Shown here: piece after piece, positions 50,853 to 59,498 of the stretch
How the letters are laid out: every line of letters begins with the position of its first letter
How positions within the stretch are numbered: the first letter of the stretch is position 1
DNA from: Lysobacter sp. BMK333-48F3
GTDB lineage: Bacteria; Pseudomonadota; Gammaproteobacteria; Xanthomonadales; Xanthomonadaceae
Direction: 5' to 3'
Assembly: GCF_019733395.1 (NCBI RefSeq)
Contig: NZ_JAIHOO010000001.1
Coordinates: forward strand, 2,976,501-3,040,500
Length of the DNA: 64,000 nt
Made by a program: the position numbers and the translations under genes
The notes under the pieces: generated by a model
The model's database searches: none
What the model was told of the DNA's origin: nothing
Seen by the model: only the letters and a program-made list of their open reading frames with translations

Positions 50853-52187
50853 ATGACCGCAGTGTTCCAGGCCTGGTTCCGCATTCCGTTCTGGCAGCGC
50901 GTGGTCGCCGGCTTCGTGCTCGGCGCGCTCGCCGGCTGGGCGTTCGGGCCCGCGGCCGAAACCTGGTTCGGTCCGCTCGGCGATCTCTACGTCACCCTGA
51001 TCAAGATGATCGCGGTGCCCTTGGTGTTCTTCGCGGTGATCAACGCGGTGGCCTCGCTGCACGGGCAGAAGTCGATCGCCGCGCTCGGCGGCCGCACCTT
51101 CCTCTGGTTCGCGATCACCGCGGTGCTGGCGGTCGCGGTCGGGCTGGCGGTCGGCACCGTGCTGCAGCCGGGCACCGGAGTGATCGGGCTGGCGGTGGAT
51201 TCGGCTTACAAGCCGCGCGACGTGCCCAGCGTGACCCGGGTGCTGCTCGACGTGGTGCCGAGCAATCCGTTCTATGCCCTGACCGGCATCGGCACGACCA
51301 AGAACGCCGCCGGCGACACCGTGCTGGCCGCGGGCAAGGGTTCGATCCTGCCGGTGATCTTCTTCGCCGGCTTGCTCGGCTTCGCGATGGTCAAGCTCGG
51401 CGAGAAGGTCGCCGGCGTGCGCAAGCTGGTCGGCGAAGCCAGCGACCTGATGATCCAGGTCACCCGCTTCGTGCTCGAAGTGACCCCGATCGGCACCTTC
51501 GGCCTGATCGCCGGCCTGGTCGGCGCCTACGGTTTCGAAAAGCTGCTGCCGTTGGGCAACTTCGTTCTCGCCCTGTACCTGGCCTGCGCCCTGCACATCG
51601 TCGTGGTCTACAGCGCGCTGCTGCTGGCGCACGGACTCAACCCGCTGAAGTTCTTCCGCGGCGCCGCGCCGGGCATGCAGGTCGCGTTCGTCAGCTCGTC
51701 GAGCTTCGCCGCGATGCCGGTGGCGATGCGCTCGATCACCCACAACCTCGGCGTCAACAAGGATTACGCCGCGTTCGCCTCGCCCTTGGGCGCCAGCATC
51801 AAGATGGACGGCTGCGGCGCGATCTACCCGGCGCTGTGCGCGGTGTTCATCTCGCAATACACCGGCACGCCGTTGAGCGCCGATCAGTACTTCATCGTCC
51901 TGATCGCCTCGGTGCTGGGCAGCTTCGGCACCGCCGGCGTGCCGGGCACGGCGGTGATCATGGCCACGGTGGTGCTCAGTGCGGCCGGCCTGCCGTTGGA
52001 GACCATCGGCTATCTGTACGCGATCGACCGCATCCTCGACATGATGCGCACCATGACCAACGTCACCGGGCAGATGCTGGTGCCGGTGCTGGTGGCCAAG
52101 GAAACCGGCCTGCTCGACCGCGCGGTCTACGAGGCGGCGCCGACCAACGTCGGCATCGAGGACGGCCCGGAGCAGGGCCGTACCTGA
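50853..52187 (+). CDS. Dicarboxylate/amino acid:cation symporter (DAACS)
   Basis: A 444-residue glutamate/aspartate or C4-dicarboxylate:cation symporter. Helical hairpin 1 has the Ser-rich VSSSSFAAMPVAM, transmembrane segment 7 reads ASIKMDGCGAIYPALCAVF where NMDGTA is usual, and hairpin 2 lies around GSFGTAGVPGTAVIMATVVL. The family moves acidic amino acids or C4 acids with Na+ or H+. The NMDGTA change (KMDGCG) could alter substrate or cation choice. It is 179 bp downstream of the ArsR-like gene on the same strand. Confidence 0.92.
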   Translation: MTAVFQAWFRIPFWQRVVAGFVLGALAGWAFGPAAETWFGPLGDLYVTLIKMIAVPLVFFAVINAVASLHGQKSIAALGGRTFLWFAITAVLAVAVGLAVGTVLQPGTGVIGLAVDSAYKPRDVPSVTRVLLDVVPSNPFYALTGIGTTKNAAGDTVLAAGKGSILPVIFFAGLLGFAMVKLGEKVAGVRKLVGEASDLMIQVTRFVLEVTPIGTFGLIAGLVGAYGFEKLLPLGNFVLALYLACALHIVVVYSALLLAHGLNPLKFFRGAAPGMQVAFVSSSSFAAMPVAMRSITHNLGVNKDYAAFASPLGASIKMDGCGAIYPALCAVFISQYTGTPLSADQYFIVLIASVLGSFGTAGVPGTAVIMATVVLSAAGLPLETIGYLYAIDRILDMMRTMTNVTGQMLVPVLVAKETGLLDRAVYEAAPTNVGIEDGPEQGRT

Positions 52188-52325
52188 TCGAACCGGACGG
52201 CCCGTGGCCGTCCGCCGCGCGCCGTCCGCGTCCTTCGGCGGGGCGACGCTGCGTCCAAAGGCCGTGGCACATTCGCGCCGGTTTGCGGCATCATCCAGCC
52301 CTCGCGACCGACACGGAGTGCTGGG

Positions 52326-52916
52326 ATGACGGCAGGGACGTCGACAGGAAACAGCGCCAGGACGGCGCGCGCAGCGATTCGCCTGGCCGGCGCCGGGATG
52401 GCCTTGGGCCTGGCCGCCTGCGCCAGCGCGCCGCCGGCGGCCGAGGCCGATGCGCGCTCCGGCGCGGTCGGCGTGCGCTCGATCGACAAGCAGTTGCTCG
52501 ACGCCGATCGTTTGTCGCTGGCGGCCAACGAAACCTTCCAGATGCCGCTGGCCGAGGCCGGCAACGCGGTGCCGGCCTATCCCGAGGATCTGCTCGCGCA
52601 GCGGCTGGGGCCGCAGACGGTCTGCCTGAACCTGGCCATCGGCGCCGACGGTGCGGTCGCCGACAGCCGCCCGGTCGAGCGTGCCGAGGGCTGTCCGGCG
52701 CCGGACACGGTCGACCCGCGCTTCTTCGCCGCGGCCCGGCGCACGGTCGCGGATTGGCGGTTCGACCCGGCGTTCCGCTGCGTCTATCCCGGCGCCAAAC
52801 CCGCCGACGAGCAGGGCTGCGTCAGCGGCCGCGAGGAGCCGGTCGCGGTCAGCCTGGCGTTCCGCTTCGTGTTCGAGCAACTCGACGGCCGCGGCCTGGT
52901 CCGGATCGGCGGCTGA
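52326..52916 (+). CDS. Lipoprotein with TonB C-terminal-like domain
   Basis: A 196-residue protein. A lipoprotein signal (LAGAGMALGLAAC, lipidated Cys near 36) and linker are followed by a region from about 85 that follows the TonB C-terminal pattern: AYPEDLLAQRLGPQTVCLNL, IGADGAVADSRPVERAEGCP and FFAAARRTVADWRFDPAF. It lacks the long Pro-rich span, so it is probably an outer-membrane-anchored relative and not the energy transducer. The start at 52326 has no strong ribosome site. Its stop overlaps the next start by 1 nt (TGATG). Confidence 0.8.
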   Translation: MTAGTSTGNSARTARAAIRLAGAGMALGLAACASAPPAAEADARSGAVGVRSIDKQLLDADRLSLAANETFQMPLAEAGNAVPAYPEDLLAQRLGPQTVCLNLAIGADGAVADSRPVERAEGCPAPDTVDPRFFAAARRTVADWRFDPAFRCVYPGAKPADEQGCVSGREEPVAVSLAFRFVFEQLDGRGLVRIGG

Positions 52917-53638
52917 TGGCGACTTTGCGCGAGAGCGAGCCGTCGTTCGGCGTCGCGCAGGCGCCGATGCAGGACGAAGAGCGCCGGCGTCTGTCGCGCT
53001 TCGCCGGCCTGGATCGGCCGGCCTCCGATGCCGGCCTGTGGCGGCGCGTGCTGCGGCCCTGGTTGAGTTTGATCCCGGCGAGCCTGCTGCTGGCCTGGTT
53101 GGCGCAGCGCGCGGCGCTGCTGCCGGTATGGCTGGAGGGCCGGCTGGGCGCGGCGCTGGCGGCGTACCTGAGCGCGAGCGGGCTCGGCCTGCTCGGCTAC
53201 TGGCTGTGGCTGCGCCGTCGTCGCGTGCAGTGGCGGCGGCGCGTGCTTGGGCCGTACCTGGCCGATCTGGACCGCGGCGATGTCGAGGAAGAGCGTTACG
53301 CCTTCGACGCCTGCAAGTCCTGGCGCGAGCCCGAACGCGGTGCGGTGCTGCACCTGCTGCGCATCGACGCCGAGCACTGCCTGGCCGTGCACGATTATCG
53401 CGACCAGGACTATGCAGACTTCCCGGCCGGCGAAGCGCCGCGACGCCTGTTGCGGCCGGCGCGGCGCGCGGTGTTGCGGCGCGCGCCGGTGTCGCGGCTG
53501 GCGCTGTCGCTGCGCTTCGACGACGACGCCTTCGCCACCGTGGTGGAGGACGGGCCGTACAGCGATCGTTGGCCGCCGAACCGGCAGGTCTGGCGGGTGC
53601 CGTGGGATGAGATCGAGCGGCGGCTGATGGCGGCCTGA
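52916..53638 (+). CDS. Hypothetical membrane protein
   Basis: A 240-residue protein with two hydrophobic segments (about 50-72, LSLIPASLLLAWLAQRAALL, and 82-100, AYLSASGLGLLGYWLWL), then a basic loop (RRRRVQWRRRVLG) and a soluble C-terminal half. It overlaps the preceding lipoprotein stop by 1 nt, so translation is coupled, and the two products probably act in the same envelope process. No family is recognised. It is convergent with the Nudix gene, 22 bp apart. Confidence 0.75.
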   Translation: MATLRESEPSFGVAQAPMQDEERRRLSRFAGLDRPASDAGLWRRVLRPWLSLIPASLLLAWLAQRAALLPVWLEGRLGAALAAYLSASGLGLLGYWLWLRRRRVQWRRRVLGPYLADLDRGDVEEERYAFDACKSWREPERGAVLHLLRIDAEHCLAVHDYRDQDYADFPAGEAPRRLLRPARRAVLRRAPVSRLALSLRFDDDAFATVVEDGPYSDRWPPNRQVWRVPWDEIERRLMAA

Positions 53639-53660
53639 GTGGCGCGCGCCGGCCGGGCGC

Positions 53661-54149
53661 TCAGATGCGCGAGTAATTCCACGACTGCATGCGCCCGTCG
53701 CGATACGGCATGACGCCGTGGAACGGGCGCGGATCGGCGTCGAACACCAGCGGCAGGAACTCGCGGTCGCCTTCCCACATCGGCAGCTCGTGCAGGCGAT
53801 CGATCGCCACCCATTCCAGCGCGCCTTCCGCGTTGCTGGCCGGCGGGGTGCCGGCGAAGGCGGTGATCACGAACACGAAGCCCAGCCAGTCCTCGCCGTG
53901 CTTGCCGAAGCCGGGCCAACTGATCGTGCCGCGCAGGTTCATCGCCAGGCACTCGATCCCGGCCTCTTCGCGGATCTCGCGGCGCATGCCGGCGACCACG
54001 TCTTCGTCGCGCTCGAGCTTGCCGCCCAGGCCGTTGTACTTGCCGAGCTGGTGATCGTCCGGGCGCGCGTTGCGATGCACCATCAGCACCTGGCGGCCGT
54101 CGGGCGAAAGGACATAGCCGAGGGTGGCGACGATGGGCGTATACGGCAT
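53661..54149 (-). CDS. Nudix hydrolase (8-oxo-dGTPase-like)
   Basis: A 162-residue Nudix protein. The box begins GLGGKLERDEDVVAGMRREI and continues REEAGIE (about 40-62), with all catalytic acidic residues. VLSPDGRQVLMVHRNARPDD and KYNGLGGKL resemble the MutT/MTH1-type 8-oxo-dGTP diphosphatases, so removal of oxidised nucleotides is the likely role. The ATG at 54149 gives the usual short N-terminus; upstream extension reaches a Pro/Arg-rich region with no family similarity. Confidence 0.87.
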   Translation of the reverse strand: MPYTPIVATLGYVLSPDGRQVLMVHRNARPDDHQLGKYNGLGGKLERDEDVVAGMRREIREEAGIECLAMNLRGTISWPGFGKHGEDWLGFVFVITAFAGTPPASNAEGALEWVAIDRLHELPMWEGDREFLPLVFDADPRPFHGVMPYRDGRMQSWNYSRI

Positions 54150-54458
54150 CGGGGGTTCCTGGGGGGAGCGTGCGGACGTGGCCGGCGGCGGACGGGCAGA
54201 GTGCGGCGCGGTGGCGGACGCGGGCCGCACAGTGTCGGCGATCCGTCGCGTCGAGGCCAGGACGTCGATATCGGGACGTCCGGGCAAGGACCGTCGCCAA
54301 CGCAAGCCGCGGCGAATGCCCCACGTGACTTCCGACCCATGTTTTTGCTCCGTTCGCTCGCCGCGCCGTTCCGGGTTGGCGTGCGGCCGCCTCGGTCACG
54401 TAGCATCGGGGGCCCGCCGCGGTTGCCGGCGGACCATTCGACCAGTAAGGAGACATCC
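54150..54458. other. 309-bp divergent region, no supported gene
   Basis: Between the Nudix and M16 genes. I see no hairpin, repeat or convincing open frame. It should hold both promoters. Confidence 0.45.
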
Positions 54459-55868
54459 ATGCGCAAGCGTCATCTGAGCGTGTTGCTGGCCGGTCTGGCC
54501 ACGATCGCCAGCGCCGCGTCCGCCACCGCGCACGCCGCCGAGAGCGATCGTTGGCAGGTGCCGGTCGCAGTGAAGAAACTCGACAACGGACTGACCGTGG
54601 TCGTATCCCAGGACCGCACTTCGCCGACCGTCGGCGTCAGCGTGGTCTATCATGTCGGCATGCGCCTGGAACCGCGCAACCGCACCGGCTTCGCCCACCT
54701 GTTCGAGCACCTGATGTTCCAGGGCACGCCGGTCGCGCCCAAGGGCGTGTTCGACAACGTCATCAGCGGCGGCGGCGGGCGCAACAACGGCTCGACCCGC
54801 GCAGACTTCACCAACTACATCGAGGTCGCGCCGGTATCGGCGCTGGACCGCATTCTGTGGCTGGAAGCCGACCGGATGAAGACCCTGGACTTCAACCCGA
54901 CCACGCTCAAGAACCAGCAGGACGTGGTCAAGGAAGAGATCCGGGTCAACGTGAAGAACAAGCCCTACGGCGGCTTCATGTGGATCGACATCGCCCAGCA
55001 GGCGTTCCAGAAGTGGGAGAACAACCACGACGGCTACGGCAGCTTCGAAGACCTGGAAAACGCCAGCCTCGACGACGTGCGTTCGTTCCACCGCGACTAC
55101 TACGGTCCCAACAACGCGGTGCTCGGCATCGCCGGCGACATCAGCCCCGAGGACGCGTTCAAGCTCGCCGACAAGTACTTCGGCGCGATCCCGGGCCGGC
55201 CGACGCCGCAGGCGCCGGATTTCTCCGAAGGCCTCAACACCCAGGAAAAGCGCATCACCCAGAGCGACGCGCTGGCCCAGGTGCCGGCGCTGGCCGCGGC
55301 CTGGAAGATGCCCGCGCGCGGCAGCCGCGACCAGGCGCCGATGGCGGTGCTGGGCAACCTGCTGGCGGGCGACGAGGCCTCGCGCCTGTACCAGGGCCTG
55401 GTCAAGCAACGCCAGATCGCGATCAACGTCGATCCGCTGTACGGCCTGACCGATCCGTGGAGCTATAACGGCCCGACCCTGTTCACCCTGTTCGCGCTGT
55501 ATCGCCCCGACAGCAGCGCCGACGCGGTGCTGGCGGCGATCGACGAGGAAGTGGCGAAGATCGCCCGCGAAGGCGTCGACGCGGCCACCCTCAAGCGGGT
55601 CAAGACCCGCATGCTGGCCGATTGGTACAACGGCCTGGAAAGCTTCATCGAACGCGCCGATACGGTCGCGCGCATGCAGACCCTGTGGGGCGATGCGCAG
55701 GTGGTGAACAAAGTGCCGGGCTGGATCGAGGGGGTGACCTCGGCCGACCTGCAGCGCGTCGCCAAGACCTACCTGACCCGCGCCAACCGCACCGTGATCG
55801 ACCGCCGTCCGGCGGCGATGATGCAGGGCGCGGCCAAGCCCGCCGCCGCGCCGTCCGGCCAGCACTGA
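54459..55868 (+). CDS. M16-family zinc peptidase, catalytic member
   Basis: A 469-residue M16 peptidase with a signal peptide (LSVLLAGLATIASAASATAH, cleavage near 27). The inverted zinc motif is HLFEH (80-84) in GFAHLFEHLMFQGT, and the distal Glu lies in VVKEEIRV. The two pseudo-symmetric M16 domains span about 38-240 and 250-440. Secreted M16B enzymes of this type work as pairs with a subunit lacking the motif, which is the next gene, 10 bp downstream. They degrade small peptides in the periplasm. AAGGAGA before the ATG at 54459 supports the start. Confidence 0.92.
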   Translation: MRKRHLSVLLAGLATIASAASATAHAAESDRWQVPVAVKKLDNGLTVVVSQDRTSPTVGVSVVYHVGMRLEPRNRTGFAHLFEHLMFQGTPVAPKGVFDNVISGGGGRNNGSTRADFTNYIEVAPVSALDRILWLEADRMKTLDFNPTTLKNQQDVVKEEIRVNVKNKPYGGFMWIDIAQQAFQKWENNHDGYGSFEDLENASLDDVRSFHRDYYGPNNAVLGIAGDISPEDAFKLADKYFGAIPGRPTPQAPDFSEGLNTQEKRITQSDALAQVPALAAAWKMPARGSRDQAPMAVLGNLLAGDEASRLYQGLVKQRQIAINVDPLYGLTDPWSYNGPTLFTLFALYRPDSSADAVLAAIDEEVAKIAREGVDAATLKRVKTRMLADWYNGLESFIERADTVARMQTLWGDAQVVNKVPGWIEGVTSADLQRVAKTYLTRANRTVIDRRPAAMMQGAAKPAAAPSGQH

Positions 55869-55878
55869 GGAGACGACC

Positions 55879-57300
55879 ATGACGATCCATAAGACTGTGC
55901 TCGCGCTCGCCACCGCGCTGGTCCTGTTCGGCAGCGGCGCCGCCGTGGCCGGCCCCGGCGTCAAGTTGCCCGCGCAACTGCCGCCGCTGGCCGCCGACAA
56001 GGCCCTGCCGGTGCCGCAGATCGCCCAGAAGACCCTGGCCAACGGCCTGCAGGTGTGGGTGGTGCCGCGCCAGGGCGTGCCGCGGGTGGACTACGTGCTG
56101 GCGGTGCGCAACGCCGGCCTGGCCGCCGATGCGGCCGACGCGCCGGGCTTCGCTTCGTTGTACGCCGGCCTGCTGACCCAGGGCACCGCCAAGCGCGATG
56201 CCAAGGCGATCGCCGAGGCGGCGCAGGGCTACGGCGGCGGCATCGGCGCCAGCGCCGCCAACGACGGCATCCAGCTCAGCGCCAACGCGCTGCCGACCCA
56301 GGCCGAGCCGATGCTGCGCCTGCTGGCCGAAGTCGCCCAGCAGCCGACCTTCCCCGACGGCGAGGTCAAGCTGGCCCAGGCCAACGCCCTGCAGGGGCTG
56401 AAGGTCGCCCAGTCGCAACCGGGCTTCAAGGCGACCCAGGCCCTGCTCGCTACCACCTTCGGCGACCACCCGTACGCACGGGTGCAGCCGACCGAGGCGG
56501 CGATCGCCGCGGTCACCGCCGAGAAGGTGCGCGCCGAACATCTGCGCCGCTTCCGTCCCGACCGCGGCCTGCTGGTCATCACCGGCCGGATCGCGCCGGA
56601 GCAGGGCTTCAAGCTCGCCGAAGCCGCGTTCGGCGGCTGGAAGGCCGAAGGCGAGGCGATCGCCGACGCCGCGCCGGCGCGGCGCGAGGCGCCGGCGAAG
56701 CGGGTGTTCGTGCAGCGCGACGGCAGCGTGCAGTCGGCGGTCCGGCTGGGCCATCCGGCGATCGCCGCGACCGAGCCGGACTACGTGCCGGCGCAGTTGG
56801 CCGGGATCGTGCTGGGCGGCGGTTTCAGCAGCCGGCTGATGCAGAACCTGCGCGAGGACAAGGGCTATACCTACGGCGCGCGCGGCGGCCTCAGCGCGAT
56901 GCGCGCCGGCGGCCTGGTCCAGGCTTCGGCCGACGTGCGCAACGAGGTCACCGGCGAGGCGATCAAGGAGTTCCTGTACGAGTTCGGCAAGCTCAACGAC
57001 TACAAGGTCGATGCGCCCGAGCTGGAGGACACCAAGCGCTACGTCGCCGGCGGCTATCTGATCAACAACCAGATGCAGGGCGCGGTCGCCGCAACCCTGG
57101 CCGGCAACTGGCTGGCCGGGCTGGCCCCGGAGTTCCTCGGCGAGTACGTGCCGAAGGTGCGCGCGGTCGGCGCCGAGCAGCTGCAGGCGATGGCGCGCAA
57201 GTACTACGCGCCGAAGGACTTGTCGATCATCGTGGTCGGCGACGCCAAGGCCCTGGGCAACCAGCTCAAGCCTTACGGCGAGTTCGGCGCCAGCCCCTGA
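55879..57300 (+). CDS. M16-family peptidase, non-catalytic partner
   Basis: A 473-residue M16 protein with a signal peptide (TVLALATALVLFGSGAAVAG). At the place of the zinc motif it reads FASLYAGLLTQGT, so the HxxEH residues are absent. The C-terminal domain, with the RxLY-type region GFSSRLMQNLREDKGYTYGA, is intact, as in the substrate-binding subunit of M16B heterodimers. It follows the catalytic gene by 10 bp with AGGAGA before its start, so a two-subunit enzyme is very likely. An intrinsic terminator follows. Confidence 0.92.
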   Translation: MTIHKTVLALATALVLFGSGAAVAGPGVKLPAQLPPLAADKALPVPQIAQKTLANGLQVWVVPRQGVPRVDYVLAVRNAGLAADAADAPGFASLYAGLLTQGTAKRDAKAIAEAAQGYGGGIGASAANDGIQLSANALPTQAEPMLRLLAEVAQQPTFPDGEVKLAQANALQGLKVAQSQPGFKATQALLATTFGDHPYARVQPTEAAIAAVTAEKVRAEHLRRFRPDRGLLVITGRIAPEQGFKLAEAAFGGWKAEGEAIADAAPARREAPAKRVFVQRDGSVQSAVRLGHPAIAATEPDYVPAQLAGIVLGGGFSSRLMQNLREDKGYTYGARGGLSAMRAGGLVQASADVRNEVTGEAIKEFLYEFGKLNDYKVDAPELEDTKRYVAGGYLINNQMQGAVAATLAGNWLAGLAPEFLGEYVPKVRAVGAEQLQAMARKYYAPKDLSIIVVGDAKALGNQLKPYGEFGASP

Positions 57301-57324
57301 TCGCGGCGGTTTGAACAGCGACGA

Positions 57325-57351
57325 AGCCCCGGCCGCGAGGCCGGGGCTTTT
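57325..57351 (+). terminator. Intrinsic terminator of the M16 operon
   Basis: AGCCCCGGCC (57325-57334), loop GCGA, GGCCGGGGCT (57339-57348) and TTTT. It starts 25 bp after the second M16 stop. Confidence 0.9.
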
Positions 57352-57393
57352 CGTTTGCGTTCGCTCAACCGTCGGCGGCCCCGGCCGCTGCGC

Positions 57394-57840
57394 TCAGTTC
57401 TCGCCGAACCACTTCAGCACCACGCCGACCGCGAGCGCGGCGAACAGCAGGCCGGCGGCGCCGTAGATCAGGCCGTTGAGGAAGAATCCGTGGCCGCCGG
57501 GAAAGGCGCCGACGATCGCCCCGGTCAGCGCGGCGTAGACGGCGTAGACCGGAACGAACACCAGCCGCGCCAGCCATTGGCCGCGTTCGCCGCGCTCGGG
57601 CGCGGGTTGCAGCGGCCGGCCGGTGGCGGCCCAGCGCAGCGCCATGCGCGCCAGCACGAACGGCGCGATCAGCATCGCCAGCGCTTCCAGCGCCTTGTAG
57701 CCGACCACCAGGCCGACTGCGAGCATGCCGCCGCCGATCCACATCGCAGTGTCGTCGCCGGGCGCACCAAAGCGGGCCAGGCCGGCGCCGAGGGCGAACG
57801 CGGCGACGAACACGCCGAATCCGTACAACACTTGCTTCAT
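57394..57840 (-). CDS. Hypothetical integral membrane protein
   Basis: A 148-residue membrane protein with four hydrophobic segments (about 4-22, 33-62, 90-112, 120-142). It starts MKQVLYGFGVFVAAFALGAG. No family is recognised. The ATG at 57840 overlaps the stop of the upstream membrane gene by 4 nt (ATGA), so the two are coupled and probably form a complex. Confidence 0.75.
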   Translation of the reverse strand: MKQVLYGFGVFVAAFALGAGLARFGAPGDDTAMWIGGGMLAVGLVVGYKALEALAMLIAPFVLARMALRWAATGRPLQPAPERGERGQWLARLVFVPVYAVYAALTGAIVGAFPGGHGFFLNGLIYGAAGLLFAALAVGVVLKWFGEN

Positions 57841-58250
57841 GCGCTCTCCTTCGAGCGGCGCGCGATCGTGCGGGCGCCGAGCCAGCTGGCCGGCAAGGGC
57901 AGCAGCAGGCCGGCGATCAACATCCACAGCGGGTGGGCGAACATCGCGTTGACCGCGATCACGGCGCAGACGATCAGCGCGCCGACGGTCAGGGCCGCGC
58001 CGCGCCGGTGCCGGCGCGAGATCAGCGCCGCGACCAGGCCGCCGGCGTAGCCGCCGACGGTCCAGCCGGCGACCACCAGGGCCAAGGCCGCGAACGGCGC
58101 GCCGGCCACGTGCGCGGCCCAGGCCGCCATGTCGTTCGGGTCGGCGCCGGGCGCGAACGGGTGCAGGCGGGCCGAGCCGAATTCGAACAGCTTCATCGTC
58201 GCCATCGCCGCCAGCATGCCGACGAGCACTGCCAGGATCGTACGTGCCAT
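57837..58250 (-). CDS. Hypothetical integral membrane protein
   Basis: A 137-residue membrane protein, first gene of a coupled pair. The hydrophobic segments are near 4-20, 52-78 and 86-122; the start reads MARTILAVLVGMLAAMATMK. It resembles small bacterial membrane proteins of unknown role, with Gly-rich helices (AGWTVGGYAGGLVAALISRR). The start at 58250 is the first Met of the frame that precedes the hydrophobic core. It is divergent from the FMN reductase gene, with 115 bp between. Confidence 0.75.
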   Translation of the reverse strand: MARTILAVLVGMLAAMATMKLFEFGSARLHPFAPGADPNDMAAWAAHVAGAPFAALALVVAGWTVGGYAGGLVAALISRRHRRGAALTVGALIVCAVIAVNAMFAHPLWMLIAGLLLPLPASWLGARTIARRSKESA

Positions 58251-58365
58251 GGTCCGCGCCTCCCCAGGGTCGGTGGCCGCGAGCATCGCGCCGCCGCCGT
58301 CGCCGCGCAAGCTCCCGCTGCCGGAAGGGCTCGCGCATAATTCCCGCTTCGCCACGGAGCCCGCC

Positions 58366-58965
58366 ATGTCCGCCGCCATCCCGTCCGCCGCCCCGCGCCT
58401 GCTGGCTTTCGCCGGCAGCCTGCGCCAGGGATCCTTCAACCGCCGCCTGATCCCGGTCCTGGCCGAGGGCGCGCGCGCCGCCGGCGCGCAGGTCACCCTG
58501 ATCGAGCTGCGCGACTATGCGTTGCCGGTGTACGACGGCGACATCGAGGCCGAAGGCATGCCCGACAACGCGCGCCGGCTGCAGGCGCTGATGGCCGAGC
58601 ACGACGGCCTGCTGATCAGCACCCCGGAATACAACGGTTCGATGCCGGCGCTGGTCAAGAACACCCTGGACTGGATCTCGCGGCCGCTGCCGGACGGCGT
58701 CTCCGGCACCAGCCTGTTCGCCGACAAGGTCGCCGGGATCGTTTCGGCCTCGCCGGGTCCGCTCGGCGGGCTGCGCTCGCTGCTGGTGCTGCGCGACGCG
58801 CTGGCCAAGCTCGGCCTGCTGGTGGTGCCGCAGCAGGTCGCGGTCGGCCAGGCCGGCGACAAGCTCGCCGATTACGGCCAACTGAGCGACGAACGCCAGC
58901 GCGAGGCCGTGCAGCGGGTCGGCGCGGCGGTGGTGCGGCATATCAAGGTCGTACGGGAGGGCTGA
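58366..58965 (+). CDS. NADPH-dependent FMN reductase family protein
   Basis: A 199-residue flavodoxin-like protein of the ArsH/ChrR-like FMN reductase group. The phosphate-binding loop reads AGSLRQGSFNRRL (15-27), and the family motif PEYNGSMPALVKNTLDW (about 87-103) is intact. It should reduce quinones, azo dyes or metals with NAD(P)H, protecting against oxidative stress. The ATG at 58366 precedes the conserved core. It is followed 2 bp later by the thioesterase, so the two form an operon. Confidence 0.9.
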   Translation: MSAAIPSAAPRLLAFAGSLRQGSFNRRLIPVLAEGARAAGAQVTLIELRDYALPVYDGDIEAEGMPDNARRLQALMAEHDGLLISTPEYNGSMPALVKNTLDWISRPLPDGVSGTSLFADKVAGIVSASPGPLGGLRSLLVLRDALAKLGLLVVPQQVAVGQAGDKLADYGQLSDERQREAVQRVGAAVVRHIKVVREG

Positions 58966-58967
58966 GC

Positions 58968-59462
58968 ATGAAAGGGCAGCAACGCGAATTGAACCTGCGC
59001 TTCCTGGCCCAGCCGACCGACGTCAACTACGGCGGCAAGGTCCACGGCGGCATGGTCATGAAGTGGATCGACCAGGCCGGCTACGCGGCCGCGGTCGGCT
59101 GGAGCGGCAAGTACAGCGTCACCGTCGCGGTCGGCGGGATCCGCTTCGTCGCTCCGATCCGGATCAGCGACCTGGTCACCGTGCACACCAAGCTGATCCA
59201 CACCGGCACCAGCAGCATGCATTTCGCGGTCGACGTGAAGGCGCGCGACCCGGGCCTGGACGACGGCGTGGCCGAAGAGCGCCTGTGCACCCACTGCGTG
59301 ATCGTGTTCGTGGCGATGGACGCCGACGGCAAGCCGACCCCGGTGCCGACGTGGACCCCGCTGAGCGAGGACGACAAGCGCCTGGCCGAGTACGCGCTGA
59401 AGATCATGGAGCTCAGCAAGGGCATCGAGGCGACGGTCGAGCGTTACGTGCACGAGGGGTGA
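58968..59462 (+). CDS. Hotdog-fold acyl-CoA thioesterase
   Basis: A 164-residue acyl-CoA thioesterase of the YciA/acyl-CoA hydrolase group. The hotdog helix reads GGKVHGGMVMKWIDQAGYAA (22-41), with the catalytic Asp in DQAG, followed by the strands FVAPIRISDLVTVHTKLIHT and HFAVDVKARDPG. It should release fatty acids from acyl-CoA. It begins 2 bp after the FMN reductase stop and is translated with it. The 495-bp palindrome begins 36 bp after its stop. Confidence 0.9.
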   Translation: MKGQQRELNLRFLAQPTDVNYGGKVHGGMVMKWIDQAGYAAAVGWSGKYSVTVAVGGIRFVAPIRISDLVTVHTKLIHTGTSSMHFAVDVKARDPGLDDGVAEERLCTHCVIVFVAMDADGKPTPVPTWTPLSEDDKRLAEYALKIMELSKGIEATVERYVHEG

Positions 59463-59498
59463 GGGGAGGAGGGGGCTTGCGGGTTCGCTGTGGATCGG

